Shown: in pieces, positions 1 through 7,707 of the stretch
Numbering within the stretch: the first letter of the stretch is position 1
How the letters are laid out: each line of letters opens with the position of its first letter
Source: Achromobacter seleniivolatilans
GTDB lineage: Bacteria; Pseudomonadota; Gammaproteobacteria; Burkholderiales; Burkholderiaceae_B
NCBI RefSeq assembly: GCF_030864005.1
Contig: NZ_CP132976.1
Location: 4,092,001 to 4,156,000 of the forward strand
Direction of reading: 5' to 3'
Length of the DNA: 64,000 nucleotides
Notes under the pieces: model-generated
Told to the model about the DNA's origin: nothing
Databases searched by the model: none
The model's input: the letters and a program-made list of their open reading frames with translations, nothing else
Position numbers and translations under genes: made by a program

Positions 1-2
1 TC

Positions 3-806
3 AGCGAAACCATCGCCAACCTGGAGGTGGACCTGAACGTCACGCTGTTTGACCGCAGCCAGCGTCAGCCAGCGTTGACCCCGGCAGGCCAGATCCTGCT
101 GGGACAGGCTTTGCAAGTCTTGGCCGCCAATGACCGCCTAAACCGCAGTGCCAGCCAGTTGTCCGAAGGGCTGGAACCCCGTCTTACCGTGGTGCTGTCC
201 GACACCTTCCAGTCGCAGACCTTCGAAACGATGCTTAGTCAGATCGACCGGCGCTACCCGGCGCTGCGCTTTGAATGTTTGATCGCGGAATACGAGGACG
301 TGGTGGCGTTGGTGCAGCAGGGGCGCGCGCATCTGGGGCTGATGGCCGCGCAGGACAGTTATCCGCCCGATGTCGCGCACGCGACCTTGGCGGACCTGTC
401 TGAGATTGTGCTGTGCGTGGGCCGCAGCCATCCACTGGCAGGCAAAACCCGCGTTACGGACGATGAGCTGAAGGCCGAACGAGAACTGCGCTTGAGCACC
501 TATGAGCTTGACGACAAGGATGCAGCGCCTTCACATTCGACCTGGTCGGCGCCCGGATATCTGATGCTGCTTGAAATGGCCAGTCTGGGATTTGGCTGGG
601 CCGAACTGCCACGCTGGATGATCCAGCGCTTTGGCCGCGACCAACTGGTGGAACTGACCGTGCCCGGCTGGCCGCGGCATATCCGAGTCGATGCGGTGTG
701 GTCCACCCGCCGCGCGCTAGGCCCCGCTGGCGCGTGGCTGCTGCAAAGCCTGACGCAAGATTCAATCAATGCGCCAGCAGAACCATCAATGGGCGACGGC
801 GCTTAG
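3..806 (+). CDS. LysR-family transcriptional regulator (5' end outside window)
   Basis: The frame is open from the first bases of the window, so the true start and most of the winged-helix DNA-binding domain lie upstream. The first visible residues (SETIANLEVDLNVTLFDR) are the end of a LysR recognition helix and wing, where the usual form is S.tIs.LE..LG..LF.R. The following 230 or so residues have the length and pattern of the LysR effector-binding domain. About 267 residues are visible. The 3' end overlaps the convergent YdjC-type deacetylase gene by 21 bp. The target genes cannot be deduced, because the usual divergent partner would be upstream of the window. Confidence 0.85.
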   Translation, partial: SETIANLEVDLNVTLFDRSQRQPALTPAGQILLGQALQVLAANDRLNRSASQLSEGLEPRLTVVLSDTFQSQTFETMLSQIDRRYPALRFECLIAEYEDVVALVQQGRAHLGLMAAQDSYPPDVAHATLADLSEIVLCVGRSHPLAGKTRVTDDELKAERELRLSTYELDDKDAAPSHSTWSAPGYLMLLEMASLGFGWAELPRWMIQRFGRDQLVELTVPGWPRHIRVDAVWSTRRALGPAGAWLLQSLTQDSINAPAEPSMGDGA

Positions 807-1601
807 CCGCGCAATGCGCACGCCATTGGCGCTTAACCAGTCGCCCAGCTTGGGCGAGGTCAGCACGTCGAACTCGGCCCGGCGCTGCCGCGACATCGCA
901 CTGCCTTCCTTGCTATCCGCCGCAGGGTGGCACATCAGCAGATCACCATCCCGCGCATTGAACAGCCAGTTCTGCAACAGATCGGCGTAGCGGCGTTTGC
1001 CGCCTTCAAAACCATACACACCCAGCAGACGGCGATTGGTCCGCACACCTTCCTTGCTTGCTTGGCGCGCCAATGCCCCCGCCCCCAAAGCACCGATGAT
1101 GCGAGCTTTGATCGACTCTTTAAGGGGGATACCGCAAAGCATGCCCGGCGTTGTTTGACGCAGCCAGGGCCGGGCATCGCCGTAGCGCTGCTTTAACTGC
1201 AACAGCACACGTTCCCTGATGCCGGGCAATTGATGTACGTGCTGATGGCCATCGACGTAATCCGGGGCTCGACCCAATACGGCTTCCACCGCATCGAATT
1301 GAAGATTCAGTTGTGCATCGATCCAGTCAGGATCGAGCCGGCCGGTGTAAGCGCGCAGGATCAATCCGCGCAAAGACGGCATGGGGGCAGCATCCGCAGT
1401 GAGCTGTTCAGAGAAATTCAGGTGCAAGCCGATGTCCACATTCATCTGCGCCAATTGGCGCGCATTCGAAGAGAATGTTGGCCCCAGAGACAAGCAGCTG
1501 ACCGCACTGATACGGCCCATGCTGGCCAGCGTAAGCATCCCTTCATCGATGTCGGCATTCATGCCAAAATCGTCACCGCAAACCACGATACGCTTGCTCA
1601 T
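786..1601 (-). CDS. lgmC: YdjC/ChbG-family carbohydrate deacetylase, LgmC-like
   Basis: The 271-residue protein belongs to the YdjC/ChbG deacetylase family. It has the metal-binding Asp pair in CGDDFG (residues 8-13), a second site at GLHLNF (H60), and the triad-like stretch DGHQHVH (H119, H121, H123). The start was placed at the ATG at 1601, because the family motif begins eight residues later and AGGTGG precedes it; a longer upstream reading adds only low-complexity residues. It is divergent from the GtrA-like gene, with 36 bp between starts. With the neighbouring polyprenyl glycosyltransferase, ArnT-like transferase and GtrA protein it fits the Bordetella lgm scheme. There, LgmC removes the acetyl group from undecaprenyl-phosphate GlcNAc before glucosamine is transferred to lipid A. 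The family call is firm; the exact substrate is inferred from the neighbours. Confidence 0.72.
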   Translation of the reverse strand: MSKRIVVCGDDFGMNADIDEGMLTLASMGRISAVSCLSLGPTFSSNARQLAQMNVDIGLHLNFSEQLTADAAPMPSLRGLILRAYTGRLDPDWIDAQLNLQFDAVEAVLGRAPDYVDGHQHVHQLPGIRERVLLQLKQRYGDARPWLRQTTPGMLCGIPLKESIKARIIGALGAGALARQASKEGVRTNRRLLGVYGFEGGKRRYADLLQNWLFNARDGDLLMCHPAADSKEGSAMSRQRRAEFDVLTSPKLGDWLSANGVRIARLSAVAH

Positions 1602-1637
1602 TGACCCACCTAGAGTTTTCATTCCACCACACCCTAC

Positions 1638-2033
1638 ATGCGCGCCCTGCTGCAACAAATCAGCCTGTTCATCGCCGTCGGATGCGCCGCTGCCGCAACC
1701 CACTGGGCGGTGGCGGTTGGCTGTGTCGAAGCCTTCGGCATCGCTCCGCTCGCCGCCAACCTGGTGGGCTGGCTGGTCGCTTTTGTGGTTTCGTTCTACG
1801 GTCACTACCGGCTCACTTTCAGACTTTCCAAAACGCCTTGGACCATAGCAGTCCGTCGTTTCTTTCTCATTTCAGCGGCCGGATTCATCATCAATGAATC
1901 CGCCTATGCGCTGTTGCTGCATACCACTGCCATCCCCTATGACCTCTTGCTGGCCCTGATTTTGATCGGACTGGCGTTTGTGACCTTTATCGCTAGCCGG
2001 CTTTGGGCGTTCCGCCACAAACCCGCTGCCTGA
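1638..2033 (+). CDS. lgmD: GtrA-like small membrane protein, probable lipid-linked sugar flippase (LgmD-like)
   Basis: The 131-residue protein has four predicted membrane segments, at roughly residues 8-30, 35-55, 75-95 and 100-120. It has the family features of GtrA: a conserved N-terminal QF/L..VG..A start, a small basic loop FYGHYRLTF, and a C-terminal basic end. GtrA-type proteins flip polyprenyl-phosphate sugars across the inner membrane. The gene lies between a YdjC deacetylase and an ArnT-like transferase, so in an lgm-type pathway it would supply the periplasmic face with the glucosamine donor. Its 3' end overlaps the convergent ArnT-like gene by 41 bp. Substrate specificity is inferred. 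Confidence 0.72.
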   Translation: MRALLQQISLFIAVGCAAAATHWAVAVGCVEAFGIAPLAANLVGWLVAFVVSFYGHYRLTFRLSKTPWTIAVRRFFLISAAGFIINESAYALLLHTTAIPYDLLLALILIGLAFVTFIASRLWAFRHKPAA

Positions 2034-3576
2034 AAGCCTCGTCCACATCCACTCGCCACATCACGTATTTCACGCTGCTGGCCGCGGGCGCCAAGCCTTG
2101 CAGCGGCGCATAGCGGGCGCCATCCGCACGCGAACCCCAGATCCAGTAGCGTGAGCCTTCGGGCGCTGCGCACAACCGCGTATTGAAGTCCGCTACGCTG
2201 ACCAGGATCTCTTTGCCCGTTATCGGGTCGAACTTCGCAGCGTCGTACAGTTCTTTACGCCAGTTGTCCCGCACGGGCACATCCGCGCTGAGCCAGTCAT
2301 CCACTACCCAGGACGGCCTGGCCGCTCGGGCATACAGCGCCAGATCGAAGGGGTAGGTATGCAGCGACACGAAGGTATCGTCTGGACGCGCCTGCGCCCG
2401 GACGACCTGCGCCAACGGCTCGGCGCTGCCACGTGCGCTATTGGTAGCCACTCCCACTGCAATCACACATATTCCTGCCGCAACTGCCGCGCTGATACGA
2501 ACCAGGCGCGAGGTAAGCCCATCGCTGCCGGCCCGCCACGCGGCCAGAATGACCTCGGCGAGTAAGAACGCCAGTGGCACCAGCGCCGGCATCACATACC
2601 CAACCAGCTTGGATTGGGGAATTGAAAAGAATGTGATCACTACTACGAACCAGATCGCGGCCAGAAGCCGCAAATCACGCGCCGGGCCTTCCGACCAGAA
2701 CGCCTTGCGCATCATGCCCCCGCCCCACAGCGACCATGGCAAGCTCAGGCCCACGACAACTGGCAGATAGAACCAAAAAGGCTGGGCATTGTTGAAGCCG
2801 CTGGCCGCAAACCGCTGAAAATGCTGGTAGACGAAGAAGTAGTCGTAAAAGCCCGGAAACCGCAGTTGCATCAACACAAACCACGGCGCGGCAACGGCCA
2901 CAAATACCAGCATCGCCGGCCACCACAGCAATGCGGCCAACCCTTGCCAGCGGCGGGTCCAAATCAGCCAGATCAGCAGGATTGCGCCAGGCAGCGCCAG
3001 CCCGATCAAGCCCTTTGCCAGCACCGCCAGGGCGGCCAACACCGCGGCGGCCAACGACATCCAGCGGTAAGGCTGCGCACGCTCGGCGCGCAACACGGTG
3101 TCCACGGCCGCCAACACACTCAGCGTGATCATGCCGGCAACCAGCATATCCAGGTTTGCGAATTGCGCGCCGCCGTAGAAAAACGGAAGCGTCGCAAGAA
3201 TCAGCACGGTCAATGTCGCGGCAGCGTGATCGCGATACCGCCGCACAAAGCAGTACAGCGCAACGCAAGCGCCCCATGCAGCCAGCCATGAGGGCGTGCG
3301 CGCTGCCCAGGGGTGTACGCCAAACACCGAATAAGACAGCTCTGTCAGCCAGTAGTAAAGCGGCGGCTTGTGGAAATACGGCATGCCGTCCAGCAGCGGC
3401 ACCGCATGCGAGCCACTGCGCAGCATGTCCCACGCCACACCGGCGTAACGACCCTCGTCGGGTAATGTCAGCGGCCGCATCCAGGCCAGCCACGCCAGCC
3501 ATACGCCAACGGCAAGCAAAAACCGACCCGCCGGCGGGGTCCAATCAGAACTCGCCGGGGATAAGGCCTTGGCCAT
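1993..3576 (-). CDS. lgmB: ArnT/PMT-like lipid A glycosyltransferase (LgmB-like)
   Basis: The 527-residue polytopic membrane protein has about 11-12 hydrophobic segments and a C-terminal soluble periplasmic part, as in ArnT and other GT39/GT83 enzymes. The first periplasmic loop carries the Asp-Glu pair (LPDEGRYAGVAWDM, residues 39-52) typical of the catalytic site. Its neighbours are a polyprenyl-phosphate glycosyltransferase (one base between the genes, as TGA-T-ATG), a YdjC deacetylase and a GtrA protein. That matches the Bordetella LgmB role of moving glucosamine from the lipid carrier onto lipid A phosphates. An aminoarabinose transferase (ArnT) is less likely, because no arnA, arnB or arnD gene is nearby. 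Confidence 0.75.
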   Translation of the reverse strand: MAKALSPASSDWTPPAGRFLLAVGVWLAWLAWMRPLTLPDEGRYAGVAWDMLRSGSHAVPLLDGMPYFHKPPLYYWLTELSYSVFGVHPWAARTPSWLAAWGACVALYCFVRRYRDHAAATLTVLILATLPFFYGGAQFANLDMLVAGMITLSVLAAVDTVLRAERAQPYRWMSLAAAVLAALAVLAKGLIGLALPGAILLIWLIWTRRWQGLAALLWWPAMLVFVAVAAPWFVLMQLRFPGFYDYFFVYQHFQRFAASGFNNAQPFWFYLPVVVGLSLPWSLWGGGMMRKAFWSEGPARDLRLLAAIWFVVVITFFSIPQSKLVGYVMPALVPLAFLLAEVILAAWRAGSDGLTSRLVRISAAVAAGICVIAVGVATNSARGSAEPLAQVVRAQARPDDTFVSLHTYPFDLALYARAARPSWVVDDWLSADVPVRDNWRKELYDAAKFDPITGKEILVSVADFNTRLCAAPEGSRYWIWGSRADGARYAPLQGLAPAASSVKYVMWRVDVDEAFRQRVCGGTPKAG

Positions 3577-3577
3577 A

Positions 3578-4630
3578 TCAGCCGGAAGCCTTGTCCGCGC
3601 CGGAGGTCCGGCCTTGACGCCTGCGCACCACGTACAGGGGACGGCCTTTCACTTCATCGAAGATCCGGGCAACGTATTCGCCCACCACTCCCAAGGAAAT
3701 CAGATTGACGCCGGCAAAGAACAGCACGGCCGTGACAATCGTCGTCCACCCGGATACCTGGTTGCCTGACAATAAATACTCGCCGACAAGGTAAGCGGCG
3801 TAACCCATCGCCAATACAGCAAAGGCCACGCCCACCAAGCTAACCAGACGCAGCGGCCAGGTCGTAAATGCGGTCAAACCATCCAGTGCCAAACGGACAA
3901 GCCTCAGGCCGCTGAAGCGGCTGTCGCCATGCATGCGTTCATCAGGGGTATAGGACAGCGCTTCGCCCTTGAAGCCGACCCAGGCGTACAGGCCCTTCAT
4001 AAAGCGAGTGCGCTCGGGCAAGGCAATCAGCGCGTCCACCACGCAGCGATCCATCAGGCGGAAGTCGCCTGCGTGCGCGGGCACGTCCACCCCGCGGGAG
4101 CTGCTAAGAAGTTTGTAGAACCAGCTGGCGCCGGAGCGCTTGAGCCAGGATTCATCGGCGCGGGTTTCGCGCACGGCGTAGACCATTTCGGCACCTGCCG
4201 CCCAGCGCGCCAGCATTTGCTCGATAAGCGCGGGGGGATGCTGCAGATCGGCATCCAGACAGATCACCGCATTGCCTGCGGCGGCTTCCAGGCCTGCGCT
4301 GAGTGCCGCTTCCTTGCCAAAATTGCGGGACAGTTGCACATAGCGAAAACCTTCGTGCTGCGTCCATTCCGCCATGAGCGCCTCTGTGCCGTCCGTGCTG
4401 CCGTCGTCGGACACGATGATTTCCCAACTAGTGCACAACGCCGCCAGGCGGCTACGCAGCAACGGCAGCAGAACACGCAGGTTTTCAGCTTCGTTCAGGC
4501 AAGGGATGACGCAAGTCACGCAAGTGTCATATGGCACAGGCGCAGCCCTTGAAGACCACAACGACTCCAACGGATACGTTTTGGTCAGCACTTGCTGCGG
4601 AATCGGATGGGACCGGAATTGGGTGTGCAT
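3578..4630 (-). CDS. lgmA: GT2-family polyprenyl-phosphate glycosyltransferase (LgmA/GtrB/ArnC-like)
   Basis: The 350-residue protein has an N-terminal GT-A domain with VIPCLNEAEN (41-50), the nucleotide-sugar motif SDDGSTDGTE (74-83) and the metal-binding DAD (126-128). Two C-terminal membrane helices, around residues 250-275 and 288-312, are typical of GtrB, ArnC and DPM1-type enzymes that load a sugar on undecaprenyl phosphate. It is the first gene of a two-gene operon with the ArnT-like gene. About 38 residues precede the catalytic domain and no clear ribosome site supports the first ATG, so the real start may lie further in. By analogy with Bordetella LgmA the sugar would be GlcNAc; that is inference. 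Confidence 0.73.
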   Translation of the reverse strand: MHTQFRSHPIPQQVLTKTYPLESLWSSRAAPVPYDTCVTCVIPCLNEAENLRVLLPLLRSRLAALCTSWEIIVSDDGSTDGTEALMAEWTQHEGFRYVQLSRNFGKEAALSAGLEAAAGNAVICLDADLQHPPALIEQMLARWAAGAEMVYAVRETRADESWLKRSGASWFYKLLSSSRGVDVPAHAGDFRLMDRCVVDALIALPERTRFMKGLYAWVGFKGEALSYTPDERMHGDSRFSGLRLVRLALDGLTAFTTWPLRLVSLVGVAFAVLAMGYAAYLVGEYLLSGNQVSGWTTIVTAVLFFAGVNLISLGVVGEYVARIFDEVKGRPLYVVRRRQGRTSGADKASG

Positions 4631-4879
4631 AGGACTTTGGCTTCGGAATACAGGACTCTATGGCATGCAGTATGCGGATGGCCTCGTCGAATTTTCATGA
4701 AATACAACGCGCGGCTGCTGATGCCAGTAAGTCCACCGAATTCTAGATTTCAGGACCGGAAAATTTATGAAGTGCAGTGCAGCGCCCGTGAATCTCTGTC
4801 CCTGATTTGTGAAGCCTCGTAAAGCGGCCTGCGCCCGCCCCCGTTAAACTTCCCCTAGTTTTTGTTTACGCAGGTTGCT

Positions 4880-5395
4880 ATGCAATACCGTGTCCGCCCT
4901 ATGCTGGCCAGCGACGTGGACGGCATCTTGGATGCCCAAACCCTGGCTTATCCCGACTTTCTTCTGGAAAGCGCAGAGTTCTTCCTAAACCGGCTGGCGC
5001 TGGCACCCGCCCATTGCTGGATCGCGAGCGCTTCCGGGCACGAGGGCGTGCTGGGTTATTTGATTTCCTACCCCTGGGACGCTGGATTGCCGCCCGCCCT
5101 GGGCGTATCCCTGGCCGTGCTGCCCGACCATGCCGATCATTGGTTTCTGCACGACTGCGCGGTTGTGCCTGCGGCCCAAGGATTGGGCGTGGGCCAGGCG
5201 CTGCTGCGGACCGCCGCCACACAAGCCATGGATCAGGGCTTGCACCGGGCGAGCCTGGTCTCGCTGGAATCGGCCGTAGGCTATTGGCTGCGCCATGGCT
5301 ACGTCCCCATTACCGGCCAGGACGACGCACTGACTGAAAAGCTGGCGGGCTATGGGCCAGAGGCCCGCTACATGTCGCGCAGCTTTCCGCTGTAG
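4880..5395 (+). CDS. GNAT-family N-acetyltransferase
   Basis: The 171-residue protein has the single GNAT fold. The N-terminal pattern is YRVRPMLASDVDGI. The acetyl-CoA binding loop is around residues 110-120 (VVPAAQGLGVGQALL, matching the V.p..qG.GiG..Ll signature). The ATG at 4880 was preferred to an upstream TTG at 4862, because the family homology starts at MQYRVRP and CAGGTT lies just before it. The gene stands alone on its strand, with about 250 bp of non-coding DNA upstream and 160 bp downstream. The acceptor substrate cannot be read from the sequence. Confidence 0.8.
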   Translation: MQYRVRPMLASDVDGILDAQTLAYPDFLLESAEFFLNRLALAPAHCWIASASGHEGVLGYLISYPWDAGLPPALGVSLAVLPDHADHWFLHDCAVVPAAQGLGVGQALLRTAATQAMDQGLHRASLVSLESAVGYWLRHGYVPITGQDDALTEKLAGYGPEARYMSRSFPL

Positions 5396-5556
5396 CCCTC
5401 TTTCCCAAGGCGCCCAGGTCTCCTGTCGCTAACGCCCGGCGCGGCCTGACCGTGCCGCTGCACGATGGCGCCGAAGAGGGATTGGCGGCATTGGAACTTG
5501 CCAAACCGCGATGATCCCGGATGCGCTTATGATTGCGATCCTAATCAGGAATTCTC

Positions 5557-5823
5557 ATGAATAAATTCGATCTTCAAAAAACCCAGGCCCTGAAGCTGGC
5601 TGGCCAGCTCAAGCAGTCCGCCACGCCGGACCGCTTCGGCACCGCCTCGCAGACGCCGGACCGCCGCGAACAACGCAAGCTGGATCAAGCCGCAGGCCTG
5701 GTGCCGTTTCCGCTGAAGCTGTCGCAAGAGCACGCCGACAAGCTGCGCGCCCTGGCTGCCGAACGCGGCGTGTCCACCAATGACATCGTGGCTGAAGTGC
5801 TGCAAAAAGCGCTGAGCGCCTGA
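5557..5823 (+). CDS. Small protein with possible ribbon-helix-helix C-terminus
   Basis: The 88-residue basic protein is of unknown function. Its C-terminal half ([20 protein letters not shown], then a turn and a second helix ending [12 protein letters not shown]) has the beta strand plus two helices spacing of ribbon-helix-helix or Arc/MetJ-type DNA-binding domains. The N-terminal half is polar and probably disordered. The start is the ATG after AATCAGGAATTC. The gene ends 2 bp before the YaiI-family gene, so the two are likely co-transcribed. The DNA-binding idea rests only on the helix pattern. Confidence 0.6.
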   Translation: MNKFDLQKTQALKLAGQLKQSATPDRFGTASQTPDRREQRKLDQAAGLVPFPLKLSQEHADKLRALAAERGVSTNDIVAEVLQKALSA

Positions 5824-5825
5824 GC

Positions 5826-6296
5826 ATGCATATCTGGGTCGATGCGGACGCTTGTCCCGTGGTGATCAAGGACATCTTGTTTCGCGCCTCGCAACGCTGG
5901 CAGGTGCCGCTGACCCTGGTGGCCAATCAGCCGCTTCATACGCCCCCGTCGCCGCTGATCCGCGCAGTGCAAGTGCCGCGCGGGTTTGATGTGGCCGATG
6001 CGCACATTGTTGAACGGGCTGAAGTTGGCGACCTGGTCATTACGGCAGACATTCCGCTGGCCGCTGAAGTACTGGAGAAAGGCGCCATGGCGCTGAATCC
6101 GCGCGGTGAGCGCTACTCGCCCGAAACGATCCGGGAACGGCTGGCTGTGCGGGACATGATGGAAGAACTGCGTGCAAGCGGCGTGGACACAGGCGGCCCG
6201 CCCTCGTTCAGCCAGGCGGATCGCAAGGCGTTCGCCAATCAGCTGGATACGCTGCTGTCTCGGGTGGCGCGCCAGGCGCCCCCAAAGAATCAATAA
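5826..6296 (+). CDS. YaiI/YqxD family protein (UPF0178)
   Basis: The 156-residue protein is a clear UPF0178 member. The N-terminus [11 protein letters not shown] and the later pattern [16 protein letters not shown] are diagnostic, resembling PIN-like metal-binding folds with paired Asp residues. In E. coli the homologue is YaiI; its biochemical role is not established. It lies 2 bp after the small ribbon-helix-helix-like gene. Its last 7 bp overlap, tail to tail, the stop of the 55-residue membrane protein on the other strand. Confidence 0.88.
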   Translation: MHIWVDADACPVVIKDILFRASQRWQVPLTLVANQPLHTPPSPLIRAVQVPRGFDVADAHIVERAEVGDLVITADIPLAAEVLEKGAMALNPRGERYSPETIRERLAVRDMMEELRASGVDTGGPPSFSQADRKAFANQLDTLLSRVARQAPPKNQ

Positions 6297-6457
6297 AAGG
6301 TGATGTAAGCCTTGTATATGATGGTGCCGATGGCCGTGATTAAGCCCACGCCCATCAATCCCATCCCGATATTGCGGTCGCGCAGCCCGAAACCGACCAG
6401 CATCAGCGCCACGCCCGTGACAATGATGATCAACATGGTATTCGTGTGGGGGCCCAT
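6290..6457 (-). CDS. Small two-helix membrane protein, 55 residues
   Basis: This short gene is read on the minus strand. A strong ribosome site (AGGAGG, at plus positions 6462-6467) lies about five bases before ATG at 6457. The protein begins [15 protein letters not shown]. It has two hydrophobic stretches (about residues 8-25 and 30-48) joined by a charged turn LRDRNIG, and it ends KAYITFY. Such small inner-membrane proteins are common and poorly known. The ribosome site and the clean two-helix pattern support real translation. The stop overlaps the end of the convergent yaiI-type gene by 7 bp. I do not recognise a named family. Confidence 0.7.
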   Translation of the reverse strand: MGPHTNTMLIIIVTGVALMLVGFGLRDRNIGMGLMGVGLITAIGTIIYKAYITFY

Positions 6458-6634
6458 AGACTCCTCCTGTTTGCGTCAGCAATGCCGTACTGGGGACTGC
6501 CATACACAATGATAAACAGGCGCAGACGCGATGAAACGCAATCGCCAAGAGCGCGCTTGAGTCAAATCAAGCTAAGAGTAAAGAATGTGGCCGGTGGCGG
6601 CAACGAGATTGCCCCAACAAACTCAAGCAGGCGC

Positions 6635-6667
6635 GAAAACAAAAAAGCCAACCGTTAAGGTTGGCTT
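6635..6667 (-). terminator. Rho-independent terminator after tRNA-Val
   Basis: On the minus strand, GCCAACC and GGTTGGC pair around a 5-base TTAAC loop. They are followed by TTTTTT and a further T-rich stretch (the A-run at plus 6636-6646). The transcript of tRNA-Val would end here, about 180 bases past the mature tRNA. The trailer between them holds no gene I can see. Confidence 0.8.
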
Positions 6668-6842
6668 GGTTGTGTTGAACCGGTGTTATCCGATTCTTAG
6701 ACTTGCTTTCACTCTTGCTTTCTTACCCAATTTCCACTTGTAGTAGACATACATTCAAGCTTTGTTGCTGTACTGCCGAGCGGTCACTTTATCTACCGTA
6801 CCGCTGTGCATCTTGGCTTTAGCGCTGCCTCTCAAGGGTCTT

Positions 6843-6917
6843 TGGTGGGTGGTACAAGTTTCGAACTTGTGACCCCTGCCGTGTGAAGGCAGTGCTCTAC
6901 CACTGAGCTAACCACCC
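6843..6917 (-). tRNA. tRNA-Val (anticodon CAC)
   Basis: The reverse strand folds as a complete tRNA. The acceptor stem is GGGTGGT/ACCACCC. The D arm contains GCTCAGTGGTAGAGC. The anticodon stem is CTGCC/GGCAG with loop TTCACAC (anticodon CAC at positions 34-36). The T arm is ACAAG-TTCGAAA-CTTGT. The 3' CCA is encoded. It lies 62 bp downstream of dnaQ on the same strand, which resembles the dnaQ-tRNA arrangement in enterobacteria. Confidence 0.95.
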
Positions 6918-6979
6918 TGAAAGAGGCGAAATAATAGCATGTTTTTTAAAACGTGCGCAAGTCGCTTCGCAGAAAACAA

Positions 6980-7702
6980 TCAGCCGGCTGCAACCGGCGC
7001 ATCCAGCTTGCGCCACACGCATTCGCCGCCCACCGATTTATCCAGCGCGACCAGGTAGGTCTCGTGTTCAGCAAGCTCGTCCGCGCTTGCCGTCAGCACC
7101 GGCAAGCCCGAGGCGTCGAACTTTGCCAGCACGATGCCGTTGCTGCCCGCGCCGTCGTTATCGTCTACATCGATCAACAGCGCGTCCTGCCCGCGTGTCA
7201 TGGCCAGCCAGACTTCCGCAAGCAATTGCGAGTCAAGCAAGGCGCCGTGCAAGGTCCGATGGGCGTTGGAAATGCCGAAGCGGTCGCACAGCGCATCCAG
7301 CGAGTTGCGCTTGCCTGGGAACAGCGAACGCGCGTGCAAGAGCGAATCGGTGACCGTCTCGCAATACTCGGTGATCGGGCCGCGGCCCGTCTTCGCAAGT
7401 TCGGCGTTGAAGAACTTCACGTCGAACGCGGCGTTGTGCGCGATCAGTTCGGCGCCCTGGATGAACTTGACGAATTCATCGGCCACCTCGGCAAAGCGCG
7501 GCTTGTCGGACAGAAATTCCGTCGTCAGGCCGTGCACCGCCAACGCCTCGGGGTCGCTGTCGCGGTCCGGGTTCAGGTAGATGTGCAGGTTGTTGCCCGT
7601 GGACATCCGGTTGACCATTTCCACGCAGCCGATCTCGACGATGCGGTGGCCCTGGGCAGGGTCCAGTCCGGTGGTTTCCGTGTCAAAGATGATCTGGCGC
7701 AT
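6980..7702 (-). CDS. dnaQ: DNA polymerase III epsilon subunit (3'-5' proofreading exonuclease)
   Basis: The 240-residue DnaQ is close to the usual length of about 243. The three exonuclease motifs are present: Exo I IFDTETTGLD (D7, E9), Exo II IAHNAAFDVKF, and Exo III-epsilon HGALLDSQLLAEVW with the catalytic His and Asp. The C-terminal tail that binds the polymerase alpha subunit is present. The ATG at 7702 was chosen because a longer reading would run into the efflux gene. The stop of the RND pump gene is only 5 bp upstream, so dnaQ is probably translated from an efflux-operon transcript or from a promoter inside that gene. tRNA-Val follows on the same strand. Confidence 0.95.
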   Translation of the reverse strand: MRQIIFDTETTGLDPAQGHRIVEIGCVEMVNRMSTGNNLHIYLNPDRDSDPEALAVHGLTTEFLSDKPRFAEVADEFVKFIQGAELIAHNAAFDVKFFNAELAKTGRGPITEYCETVTDSLLHARSLFPGKRNSLDALCDRFGISNAHRTLHGALLDSQLLAEVWLAMTRGQDALLIDVDDNDGAGSNGIVLAKFDASGLPVLTASADELAEHETYLVALDKSVGGECVWRKLDAPVAAG

Positions 7703-7707
7703 AAATA

